This document shows, piece by piece, positions 6,860 to 13,236 of a stretch of 13,236 nucleotides of DNA. The translations under genes and the position numbers were made by a program. Origin of the DNA: CAYUIS01 sp964444825. Its GTDB lineage: Bacteria > Chloroflexota > Anaerolineae > B4-G1. Position 1 is the first letter of the stretch; each line of letters begins with the position of its first letter. The notes under the pieces were generated by a model. It had not been told where the DNA came from. It did not search any database and worked only from the letters and a program-made list of their open reading frames with translations. The DNA is taken from positions 1-13,236 of the forward strand of contig CAYUIS010000149.1 in assembly GCA_964444825.1 (NCBI GenBank), in the 5' to 3' direction.

Positions 6860-7618
6860 ATGGCGTATCCCATTCTGGAACACGATCCAACGCGCGAAGC
6901 ATTTATCGAGCCTTCCCGGTTAATCCAGCCTCAGGACGTGCCGGAACACTGTGTCCTGTGTTTCTTCCAAGAGGTGATCGACAAGGTCGCGGCCGAACAC
7001 AGCGCCACCACGCTGGTTGATCATGGCTGGGAATCTGGCCCGTGGCCGCTGTACGAGATCTCGTACAAGGAGCAGCGGTTGGCCTTCTGCCATCCCGGGG
7101 TGGGCGCCGCGCACGCCGCCGGCATCCTCGAGGAGGTGATCGCCTGGGGCTGTCGCAAATTCATCGCCTGTGGCGGATGTGGCGTGCTCGAACAGAACAT
7201 CGCCCTCGGCGGCCTGGTCGTCGTCTCAGCGGCTGTGCGGGACGAGGGGGTCTCGTACCATTATCTCCCCCCGGCCCGCGAGGTCGTCGCCCACGAGTTG
7301 GGCGTGACCGCGCTGGTCGATACGCTGGAGAGCCAGGGTATCCCACACCGCGTGGGCAAGGCCTGGACGACCGACGCTCCATATCGCGAGACGCCGGACA
7401 AGATAGCGCGCCGCAGGGCCGAGGGATGTCTCGTCGTCGAGATGGAGGCCGCCGGCATGATGGCGGTGGCGGCCTTTCGGGACGTCCTCTTTGGCCAGGT
7501 GCTATATGGCGGAGACGACCTCACCGGCGCAGAATGGGACAACCGAGACTGGCAGTCCCAGATGGACGTACGAGAGCGGTTGTTCTGGTTGGCAGCGGAC
7601 GCCTGCCTGGCGCTCTAG
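6860..7618 (+). CDS. Nucleoside phosphorylase-superfamily protein (Udp/PNP fold)
   Basis: This 252-aa protein belongs to the PNP_UDP_1 family, whose members cleave the N-glycosidic bond of nucleosides with phosphate or water. The ribose-binding motif VEMEAA is at 193-198, and PGVGAAHAAGILEE (79-92), TTDAPYRE (170-177) and YGGDDL (216-221) fit the uridine-phosphorylase-like branch. The N-terminal phosphate loop (VPGDPDR in E. coli Udp) is not recognisable near residues 32-40, and Arg91 of Udp aligns with Ala103. It may therefore bind phosphate differently or be a hydrolase. AAGGTGG (6849-6855) precedes the ATG at 6860. It is the last gene of the operon, 12 nt after the crotonase gene. The substrate is not predictable. 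Confidence 0.85.
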   Translation: MAYPILEHDPTREAFIEPSRLIQPQDVPEHCVLCFFQEVIDKVAAEHSATTLVDHGWESGPWPLYEISYKEQRLAFCHPGVGAAHAAGILEEVIAWGCRKFIACGGCGVLEQNIALGGLVVVSAAVRDEGVSYHYLPPAREVVAHELGVTALVDTLESQGIPHRVGKAWTTDAPYRETPDKIARRRAEGCLVVEMEAAGMMAVAAFRDVLFGQVLYGGDDLTGAEWDNRDWQSQMDVRERLFWLAADACLAL

Positions 7619-7678
7619 CCTGAGGCCAGAGGGCGGATTGGCGATTTGACGTGACCCGAATCCAGAGATAGACGCACG

Positions 7679-8356
7679 TCAACGGGGGGCAAGCAAATCC
7701 TCAAGCATCAACGGCTTGGCGGGCCACAGGCCTTTCTCGATCAGCCACTCCCTTTCCCGGCGGAGCACATCGAAGAACTCGTGATGAGCTTCCTCCGTGG
7801 TGTGGACTTGCTCATAATGGCGCAGGATGGACCCCAGAGCGGCGAGGTAGAACTGGAGGGAGTCAACCTCGGCCAGGCGCTGGCCGAATCCGTCTTTTTT
7901 GTCCTCTCCCCACTTGACCTCGATCCTTCCCAACAGCCCCTCCGTCTCGACGGCTAATCGATCGGGAACCGTCTCCTCTGGCGAAGTCAGTTCCAACACC
8001 GGGGCCGGCGAGCGGAGCGAGTAGACCACTTCTCCTGATCCCGATGTTATCTCCAGAGAACCACCGAAGGTGAAGAATTCGACCTGCTTGTCCGATCGAT
8101 CTTCCAAGGTTACTGTTCCTGGACATACGTGCCCGGCGCCTTCCAGCGGCGATAACCAAATGAATGTTCTCCACTTGGCCCCGCCGTTTTCGTCCCGCAG
8201 GCGCAGGTGCAGTTTCTGCACGTCAAAGTGCTTGCCGGTTGGCTCCTCGCGGATAGCAACCAGCAGACCGCTATGCCCCGGACTGTCGGGATGGGGTTTG
8301 GCCAGGGAATAATACCCCCAGTTCTTCATCAGTTCAAGCACGGATTGTTCGCTCAC
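7679..8356 (-). CDS. Hypothetical protein downstream of the CLC gene
   Basis: I do not recognise this 225-aa protein. It has no signal peptide or membrane segment. The middle (about 28-150) alternates charged and hydrophobic residues like a beta-rich domain, with LLVAIREE, FIWLSPLEG and LGRIEVKWG. The C-terminal third (about 158-210) is charged and helical, with RHYEQVHTTEEAHHEFFD and REREWLIEKGLWP. The chosen start is GTG at 8354-8356, backed by GGGAGGA (8361-8367 on the plus strand as TCCTCCC) with good spacing. A longer frame opens at GTG 8398 but has no ribosome binding site. It begins 56 bp after the CLC stop on the same strand, with no terminator between, so it is probably cotranscribed and might work with the channel. 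It converges on the operon ending at 7618. Confidence 0.75.
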   Translation of the reverse strand: MSEQSVLELMKNWGYYSLAKPHPDSPGHSGLLVAIREEPTGKHFDVQKLHLRLRDENGGAKWRTFIWLSPLEGAGHVCPGTVTLEDRSDKQVEFFTFGGSLEITSGSGEVVYSLRSPAPVLELTSPEETVPDRLAVETEGLLGRIEVKWGEDKKDGFGQRLAEVDSLQFYLAALGSILRHYEQVHTTEEAHHEFFDVLRREREWLIEKGLWPAKPLMLEDLLAPR

Positions 8357-8412
8357 TGCTTCCTCCCGGTTATCGCTGGGGATGCCCGACACCACCACTT
8401 CCTTGCTGGGTG

Positions 8413-10497
8413 CTATCCCGTATCTTCGTTCCCTACCGACTCACCCATCAAGCACTGGCGCGCCGCCGGTACACAGTCACTATCAGCAAAGATCGTCAGC
8501 CTGTCGCCACCGTGCAAGACCGTGTCGCCACGGGGTACAAGTAGCTTGCGTTCCTGTCGCACCGAGACAATCAGACACTTCTTGGGCAACTTGAGATCGC
8601 TGATCCGGTGTCCGGCCACCGGCGAATCGAAAGGAATGTCGATGTGTACGAAGGACGCGCTGTCCAACCGGCCCAGGCGCAACACCTCAGCCCGGTGCTT
8701 CCGATGAGCCCGGTCCGTGATAGCTTGGTTGTAAGCGCGGATGATATCGCCGCGCCGTACCACGCCCACCAGACGGCGCGATCCCTCTCTCTCGACCACC
8801 GGCAGCCGGCTCATATCATGGGTTCCCAGCCACCGCAGCGCCGCCCACATCATCTCGTGGGGATAGACCACTACCACATCCTCGGTAGTAGCGATGTCGG
8901 CCACCGTCCTTCCTTCCGCTGGGCCTTCCTCCAACGACTGCTCCAGATCTTGAATGCTAACCACGCCAGCCAATTCACCCGCAGCATCCACAACAGGGAA
9001 GCCGTGGTGATGGGTGTGTGCAAACTCCTCTGCCAATTCTTCCAAGGGCATGCTCAGAGGAACCACGTCCACGTCGGTGGTCATGGCTTCGCCGACCGTC
9101 ACGCCTTGCATCACATCAATCTCTTGTCCTCGTTCCAGGTGGATACCGCGCCGAACTAGCTTGAGGGTATAAACCGATTCGGGCTGAATGGCTCGGGAGA
9201 TCAAGGTGCTCACCACGGTCGCGAGCATGAGCGGCAAGATGATCGAATAGTTGCCCGTCATCTCAAACATGATGAGGATTGCCGTAATCGGCGCGTGGGC
9301 CGCAGCGCTGAAAAAGGCGGCCATCCCTACCAACGCGTAAGCACCCACAGGAGCGGTGATAGCTGGGAACACCCGGTGCGCTATCTGGCCAAAAGCCGCG
9401 CCCAACATCGCCCCCATAAAGAGCGACGGGGCAAACACGCCGCCGGAGCCGCCAGAGCCAAGCGTGAGAATCGTGGCGAACAACTTTGTGAGGAGGAGGA
9501 TCAGCGCCATCTGCATCGTCAGTTCGCCGAACAATGTCTGTGTGATGCTGTCGTAGCCCACGCCAAAGACTCGCGGAAATCCATCGATCTTGAAGGTAAG
9601 GATACCCAGACATCCCAGCACGAGACCGCCAAGCACCGGTTTGAAGTACTCAGGAAAGCGCATCTGGTTCCACAAATCCTCGGATAGATAAAGCAAGCGG
9701 ACAAAGGCAATGGCAGCCAGAGTCGCCAACACACCCAACAAGACGTATAACACCAATTCCCACGGGCTGACCAGCCCATAATTGGGCACAGTAAAGGCCC
9801 GCAAGTCTCCATCAAAGGTGTGAGCGATGACATCGGCAGTGACGGCAGAGATGACCACCGCACCAAAGTAGACGGCGTGGAACTGGCCCAGGATCACCTC
9901 CAGGGCAAAGATCGAGCCAGCGATAGGGGCGTTGAAGGTAGCGGCGATGCCTCCGGCGGCGCCGCAGGCGACCAGGTTGGACACCCGCTCGTCGGAGAGA
10001 TTCAGCGCTTGTCCGATTGCCGAACCCAACGCTGAGCCGATTTGGGCGATCGGGCCTTCGCGCCCTACCGACCCGCCGGTGCCGATGCAGATGGCCGAGG
10101 CCAGCGCTTTGACCACAGCTACCCGCGGCCGGATACGCCCGCCGCGTACCGCCACTGCCTCCATCACCTCGGGCACGCCGTGTCCCTTGGCCTCACGGGC
10201 GAAACGATAGATGAGTGGCCCATAGATTGCCCCGCCTATGGCAGGGATGATGAGCAAGTGAAAGGGGGAAATGCTCGCTAGCAGCCCACCCAATCGATCG
10301 AAGGCCAGCACCTGCACGCCCGCGATGAGCCGCCGGAAGACGACGGCGCCCAGACCTGCCCCAACGCCTACAACCAGGGCCGTGAGCACAATCGTGCCCG
10401 ACTCAGGCATCTTGTACCGGGTGAGCCACCGTGGCAAGTATTGACGCCACTGGAGCTTGAATAACCTATCTCCACAACGGAAAAACGAGCGAGACAT
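8413..10497 (-). CDS. CLC chloride channel/transporter with CBS pair and RCK_C domain
   Basis: Numbered from the GTG at 10500, this 695-residue frame (694 aa from the ATG at 10497) is an inner-membrane anion channel or Cl-/H+ antiporter. The CLC core spans about 35-450. Selectivity-filter motifs are GHGVP (106-110), GREGP (146-150, with gating Glu148) and GGVFAP (353-358); Tyr444 matches Tyr445 of E. coli ClcA. The internal proton Glu203 of ClcA aligns with Val202, as in animal CLC channels. Two CBS domains (about 466-525 and 531-590) and a TrkA-C/RCK_C domain (about 608-687, with PFDSPVAGHRISDL and PRGDTVLHGGDRLTIF) follow, suggesting control by a cytosolic ligand such as a nucleotide. AGGA lies 7 nt before the ATG; the adjacent GTG is possible. 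Its own promoter is at 10610-10638. Confidence 0.93.
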   Translation of the reverse strand: MSRSFFRCGDRLFKLQWRQYLPRWLTRYKMPESGTIVLTALVVGVGAGLGAVVFRRLIAGVQVLAFDRLGGLLASISPFHLLIIPAIGGAIYGPLIYRFAREAKGHGVPEVMEAVAVRGGRIRPRVAVVKALASAICIGTGGSVGREGPIAQIGSALGSAIGQALNLSDERVSNLVACGAAGGIAATFNAPIAGSIFALEVILGQFHAVYFGAVVISAVTADVIAHTFDGDLRAFTVPNYGLVSPWELVLYVLLGVLATLAAIAFVRLLYLSEDLWNQMRFPEYFKPVLGGLVLGCLGILTFKIDGFPRVFGVGYDSITQTLFGELTMQMALILLLTKLFATILTLGSGGSGGVFAPSLFMGAMLGAAFGQIAHRVFPAITAPVGAYALVGMAAFFSAAAHAPITAILIMFEMTGNYSIILPLMLATVVSTLISRAIQPESVYTLKLVRRGIHLERGQEIDVMQGVTVGEAMTTDVDVVPLSMPLEELAEEFAHTHHHGFPVVDAAGELAGVVSIQDLEQSLEEGPAEGRTVADIATTEDVVVVYPHEMMWAALRWLGTHDMSRLPVVEREGSRRLVGVVRRGDIIRAYNQAITDRAHRKHRAEVLRLGRLDSASFVHIDIPFDSPVAGHRISDLKLPKKCLIVSVRQERKLLVPRGDTVLHGGDRLTIFADSDCVPAARQCLMGESVGNEDTG

Positions 10498-10609
10498 CAC
10501 GAATTCCTATCTCCCCCCTCAAGTTCAATCTATCCGATCAATCGAAGGATCCAGGAAACCAATGGACACGTACGCAACTGTCATCCTTCGTTCCCCTAAA
10601 TCCTTCCGC

Positions 10610-10638
10610 AGTATACATCCGCTCTACCAGGTTGACAA
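10610..10638 (-). promoter_or_regulatory. Promoter of the CLC gene
   Basis: On the minus strand TTGTCA (10638-10633) and TATACT (10615-10610) are separated by 17 bp, each with one mismatch to consensus. The transcript would begin near 10603, leaving a leader of about 105 nt. I did not find a fluoride-riboswitch pattern or another known motif in that leader. Confidence 0.72.
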
Positions 10639-10648
10639 GGCTATGACC

Positions 10649-10670
10649 ATAAAGGCCGGATTACCAGCCC
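10649..10670 (-). terminator. Weak intrinsic terminator after the DinB gene
   Basis: Read on the minus strand, GGCTGG, loop TAAT, CCGGCC forms a 6-bp stem with one T-G wobble, followed by TTTAT. It begins a few bases after the DinB stop codon and directly precedes the CLC promoter, which fits a transcription boundary. The short stem and U-tract make it weak. Confidence 0.45.
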
Positions 10671-10673
10671 GAT

Positions 10674-11255
10674 TCAGGAGGTCGCTGCACGCGACAGCCG
10701 GGCCTGCCGCACGATGTCGGCGATCTGGCCCAGGTGGCTCTCCTCGTGCATCAGCCCTAGGGCAAAGCGTCCCACCGCGTTCACGCCGGGGCTATCGGGC
10801 CACACCTCGCAGACATTGTCCAGGTGCGGCTCGTCCGGCCACATCTCCAGGCTGGCCAGCCGCATACGCCGGCTCTCCTCCAGGCGGTGGCGGCATCCCT
10901 CGACCGTGCGCGCCTCCTGCCACGGCACCTCGTACCGGGAGCGCCCGTGGTATTCCACGCCCCGCGCCAACTCGGCCGCGATCACCGCCGATTCCTCAGC
11001 CGACGCCGTCGTGTGCACCACCACGTGGCCCAGCGTCCAGGGCATATGTACCTCCTCGGGCGTAGCGGCGAACGGATCGTCCGCCACCGGATCGTCCGGC
11101 TCGAACACGACGTCAGCGTCGAGGCAATCGACGATCAAGTTCAGAATAGTGTCGATCATCTCGCGGGTCAGATCGCGCAGGTCGTCCTGCGTCAGCCCGT
11201 CGACCAACTCGGCGAAGGTGACCGTCCCATCACGCACTGCTTGAAAGTCCAGCAT
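10674..11255 (-). CDS. DinB-superfamily protein, putative metal-dependent
   Basis: This 193-aa protein looks like the DinB/YfiT four-helix-bundle superfamily. These proteins usually bind a divalent metal through three histidines, and some are thiol-dependent transferases; most have no known substrate. The helix TLGHVVVHTTASAEE supplies His77 or His81, and MHEESHLGQI near the C-terminus supplies the HxxxH pair His170 and His174. The acidic stretch 46-69 is unusual. The ATG at 11255 follows GGAGGGATT directly. The frame stays open upstream to about 11711, but that part is antisense-like to the next gene and is not used. The gene's first codons and ribosome binding site are duplicated at 11312-11347. 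The superfamily is likely, the function unknown. Confidence 0.8.
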   Translation of the reverse strand: MLDFQAVRDGTVTFAELVDGLTQDDLRDLTREMIDTILNLIVDCLDADVVFEPDDPVADDPFAATPEEVHMPWTLGHVVVHTTASAEESAVIAAELARGVEYHGRSRYEVPWQEARTVEGCRHRLEESRRMRLASLEMWPDEPHLDNVCEVWPDSPGVNAVGRFALGLMHEESHLGQIADIVRQARLSRAATS

Positions 11256-11347
11256 AATCCCTCCGTTTCTTGCAGCATCGGACATCGGACCGCCGGCATC
11301 CTGCCGGCCAAGCTTGAAAGTCCAGCCTAGTTCCTCCGTCCTTGCAG
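11239..11347 (-). repeat. Imperfect direct repeat duplicating the DinB start, with insert
   Basis: Copy A (11239-11275) covers the first codons, ATG and ribosome binding site of the DinB gene. Copy B (11312-11347) shares an identical GCTTGAAAGTCCAGC and then the pattern CTCCGT...CTTGCAG, with a few substitutions and one indel. In B the ATG is AGG, and the offset of 73 bp puts it out of frame. The copies flank 36 bp with CATCGGA twice in tandem (11276-11289) and a palindrome (11292-11308). Confidence 0.8.
11292..11308. repeat. Short GC-rich palindrome between the two repeat copies
   Basis: GCCGGC (11292-11297), ATCCT, GCCGGC (11303-11308) forms a perfect 6-bp hairpin on either strand. It resembles the small palindromic intergenic repeats common in GC-rich bacteria. 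It has no coding potential. Confidence 0.55.
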
Positions 11348-11350
11348 GTG

Positions 11351-11965
11351 CTAGCCCGTCTCGCGCACCCAGTGGTTCGGCTCCACCTCGCTCAGGTGAG
11401 CGTGGGCAGCGATCGCGCGCAGAATTCCCTTCCCCCGCCGCTTCCACGTCGCCGCATCCCACGTCGGTCTGTACACCCTGTCTCCAGCGTGGATGCTCAC
11501 CTCGGTGATGTAGCGGACGATTCGGGTCCCCCGGGCGCTGGGACCCTTGTGCTCCGCCATCGTCATCTCGGTGATCTCGGACCAGTCCAGGCGGACCAGC
11601 CGGAACGGGAACAGCGGGAACTGGATGGACCCTTCGTCGATGACGGTCCGCTCGCGCCATTTCAGCACCAGCACCAGCAGGGGCAGCACTACGGTGAACG
11701 TACCAAAGCACAGCACCAACCCCACCACCAGGGGAGAGAACCCTTCATCCGACCCGGTCTGCACCACGTAGGCCAGGATCGGGCCTCCCATACAGGAGAG
11801 CAGGTAGAACAGTATCACCAGGGGGGTGATCGAACCGGCCAGGATACCGATCCCGGTCTCGGGGTCAAAGCGCTCCTCGGCCTTGCGCCGCCGCTTCTGT
11901 ACCAGCAGCCACACCCCCACGCCGAGCCACAGAACGACCATCAGGCCAAAACAGACGTATCCCAT
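11351..11965 (-). CDS. Three-TM membrane protein with cytosolic beta-rich tail
   Basis: I do not recognise this 204-aa protein with certainty. Hydrophobic segments lie at about 4-22, 42-68 and 78-102, with a basic, charged stretch (KRRRKAEER) after the first. The C-terminal 100 residues are soluble. ERTVIDEGSIQFPLFPFRLVRLDWSEITEM (starting at residue 105) alternates strands in the manner of bacterial PH-like or YcxB-like domains, and a helix (about 172-190) follows. The PH-like reading is inference. The start is ATG at 11965, preceded by GGGAGGAAA. A second GGGAGGAAA lies about 13 bases further upstream, so the ribosome binding site appears duplicated. It sits between the lipoprotein and DinB genes on the same strand and may share their transcript. 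Confidence 0.75.
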   Translation of the reverse strand: MGYVCFGLMVVLWLGVGVWLLVQKRRRKAEERFDPETGIGILAGSITPLVILFYLLSCMGGPILAYVVQTGSDEGFSPLVVGLVLCFGTFTVVLPLLVLVLKWRERTVIDEGSIQFPLFPFRLVRLDWSEITEMTMAEHKGPSARGTRIVRYITEVSIHAGDRVYRPTWDAATWKRRGKGILRAIAAHAHLSEVEPNHWVRETG

Positions 11966-11992
11966 CGGTTTCCTCCCTTCTTTCCTCCCTTT

Positions 11993-12021
11993 TAGGGCCG
12001 CGACACGAGCGGGCGGCCCTA
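11993..12021. repeat. GC-rich hairpin between lipoprotein and membrane-protein genes
   Basis: AGGGCCGC (11994-12001) pairs perfectly with GCGGCCCT (12013-12020), plus an outer T-A pair, around an 11-nt loop. On the minus strand it is followed by AAAA, not T, so it is not an intrinsic terminator for the upstream lipoprotein gene. It could be a REP-like palindrome or an mRNA-stabilising hairpin. Confidence 0.55.
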
Positions 12022-12025
12022 CCTG

Positions 12026-13219
12026 CTACTCACGACCACTGACTCCCCAGCGCAAGACCCGCGCTCCCGTGACCGGCAGCGGAATCGCCGGACCCGCATC
12101 CACCGGCGCCCACACCAGCGTATCTGGGGGTACGTCGCCGCCCGCGGACCCCGTCACGATCAGGGCCCCACGGCTATCCCGCGCCCAGAGCGCCGTCTGG
12201 ATCGACCATTCGTCCTCCCGCAGTTGAGTCGTGCCGTAGCCGGTCGATTGGACCCGGAACATCTTGAACAACTCTGGTGACTCCTCCGGAGAGGGACTCG
12301 ACGCCATAAAGACGAGCGCCTCGTCCGGGTTGAGGGAATGGGGGTAGGCGTAGAAATAGGCTTTCCGGGCCGGGATATCCAGCGCGATCAACGCGCAGCG
12401 CCCGTCGGCAATGTCGCAGCGCGTGAGGGCCCCCTGTCCCCCCTCGAACGGATTTCCCAGGAAAAAGTGCTGGCTATCCCCGGACCACGCAAAGGTGCAT
12501 TGGTAGCACTCTCCCTTTATCGACAGATAGTCGGAGAGGGTCTTCAGGGCGACGTCTCGATAATAGATGCTGCCCAGTGGGTAGGTGTAGACCATCACCA
12601 ACAGATGCTGGCCGTCGGGCGCCCAGGATACCACCGAGTCTATCACAAGCCGGTCGCTCGCCTCCCCCTCCTCCGGAATAAAGTCGTTGGGGTGGATCAC
12701 CCTCACCTTGCCATTCGACACGACCATCGCGTTCAGGCCGTTCTGCACGTAGGCGATGCGACCGCCATCAGGTGACCACACGGGCGTGCGGATCTGGCCT
12801 CCGATGGTGGCCCTGTCGTTGAGCCTGGCCAGCTCATCCGTCACAGGCGGCAGGTCCGGCCCCTCCAGGAGCACACGCCGGTTCTCACCGTCCGCGTCGG
12901 CGTGGATCAGGCTATTGCCGGTGACATAGGCCAACGTGGAATCGATCGGGGAGATGTCGAAACTGTCGACCGGCGCGGCCTCGTGGGTGATCTGCTGCTG
13001 CGACTCGCCATCCTGCGCCAGCCGCCAGACCTGGCCCTCGCGCAGATAGTACAGGGGTGCAGGCAGCCTGAAGGCTACGGCCGCCGGTTCCGTCGCCTGG
13101 AGCGGCGCCGTCGCGGTGGGCAGCGGGTCCGGCGAGGGCGCGAGCGTACAGGCGACCAGCACCAACATCATAAGACACGTGGTGCACATAGCTACGATAC
13201 CAAACGCCGATTCACTCAT
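12026..13219 (-). CDS. TolB-like beta-propeller lipoprotein
   Basis: This 397-aa protein is exported and lipid-anchored. Residues 1-24 form a lipoprotein signal peptide with lipobox LVAC, acylated at Cys24. A Thr/Pro/Ala-rich linker (25-48) holds the domain away from the membrane. The rest has PD40/WD40-like propeller repeats, each with a W-S/A-x-D-G/S pattern followed by a strand: 86-99, VWSPDGGRIAYV (147-158), SWAPDGQHLLV (198-208), AWSGDSQHFFLG (244-255) and LWARDSRGALIV (344-355). Such propellers usually bind proteins or peptides; no catalytic site is visible. AAGGAG lies 6 nt before the ATG at 13219. Its promoter lies outside or at the very edge of the window. Antisense frames over it are shadows. 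Confidence 0.87.
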   Translation of the reverse strand: MSESAFGIVAMCTTCLMMLVLVACTLAPSPDPLPTATAPLQATEPAAVAFRLPAPLYYLREGQVWRLAQDGESQQQITHEAAPVDSFDISPIDSTLAYVTGNSLIHADADGENRRVLLEGPDLPPVTDELARLNDRATIGGQIRTPVWSPDGGRIAYVQNGLNAMVVSNGKVRVIHPNDFIPEEGEASDRLVIDSVVSWAPDGQHLLVMVYTYPLGSIYYRDVALKTLSDYLSIKGECYQCTFAWSGDSQHFFLGNPFEGGQGALTRCDIADGRCALIALDIPARKAYFYAYPHSLNPDEALVFMASSPSPEESPELFKMFRVQSTGYGTTQLREDEWSIQTALWARDSRGALIVTGSAGGDVPPDTLVWAPVDAGPAIPLPVTGARVLRWGVSGRE

Positions 13220-13236
13220 TCTGCTCCTTCGCTCCC

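Noticed and set aside
7613..7631. Hairpin at the stop codon of the phosphorylase-like gene
   Set aside because: The 8-bp stem has one mismatch, a 3-nt loop and no T-run after it, so it is not a convincing terminator.
10501..10603. Possible fluoride riboswitch in the CLC leader
   Set aside because: Some CLC genes carry one, but the leader lacks the conserved crcB-motif core, and the protein has the GREGP and Glu148 pattern of ordinary chloride CLCs.
10632..10660. Perfect TTGACA on the plus strand
   Set aside because: No -10 hexamer occurs at the right distance and no plus-strand gene lies downstream. It overlaps the -35 box of the minus-strand CLC promoter.
11256..11711. N-terminal extension of the DinB frame to 345 codons
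   Set aside because: The extension is overlapped by the better supported membrane-protein gene on the same strand, and DinB homology with a good ribosome binding site begins at 11255.
1..13236. CRISPR arrays, tRNA or rRNA genes, insertion sequences
   Set aside because: No regularly spaced repeats, no cloverleaf with a conserved T-loop, no rRNA core sequence and no transposase or terminal inverted repeats were seen on either strand.

Overview
The window is a 13.2 kb chromosomal segment of a GC-rich bacterium. No rRNA, tRNA, CRISPR array, transposase or phage gene is visible. Several traits fit a Chloroflexota (Anaerolineae/Caldilineae-like) genome: a long 7TM-PAS-GAF-GAF-PAS histidine kinase, a Thr/Pro-linked beta-propeller lipoprotein, an RRM protein beside a cold-shock protein, and GC-rich palindromic intergenic repeats. 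This assignment is inference from style and not from a marker gene.

Left part, plus strand (1-4224). A clear sigma-A-like promoter (TTGTCA, 17 bp, TAGAAT) precedes a leader of about 125 nt that contains a terminator-like hairpin. It is followed by a cold-shock-domain gene and an RRM/glycine-rich RNA-binding protein gene, closed by a strong intrinsic terminator at 804-846. A second good promoter (TTGCCC, 17 bp, extended -10 TGTTAGAAT) drives a 1075-aa membrane sensor histidine kinase with no response regulator beside it.

Middle part, plus strand (4289-7618). An extended -10 element starts a tight four-gene operon: a D-2-hydroxyacid dehydrogenase, CutC, a crotonase-superfamily protein and a nucleoside phosphorylase-superfamily protein. 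The last two lack residues that the textbook enzymes need (one catalytic Glu; the phosphate-binding Arg residues). The operon is probably metabolic, but its pathway cannot be read from the sequence.

Right part, minus strand (7679-13219). All genes run leftwards. In transcription order they are a TolB-like propeller lipoprotein, a three-TM protein with a cytosolic beta-rich tail, a DinB-superfamily protein, a CLC chloride channel/transporter fused to two CBS domains and an RCK_C domain, and a 225-aa protein I do not recognise. The CLC gene has its own promoter (TTGTCA, 17 bp, TATACT), just downstream of a weak terminator that closes the DinB gene. The 225-aa gene follows CLC by 56 bp and is probably cotranscribed with it.

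I see no obvious new multi-gene defence or mobile system. The best leads are the cold-shock leader with its hairpin, the CLC fusion carrying Val at the proton-glutamate site with its unknown partner, the atypical enzymes of the four-gene operon, and the duplicated translation start of the DinB gene flanking a small palindromic insert.
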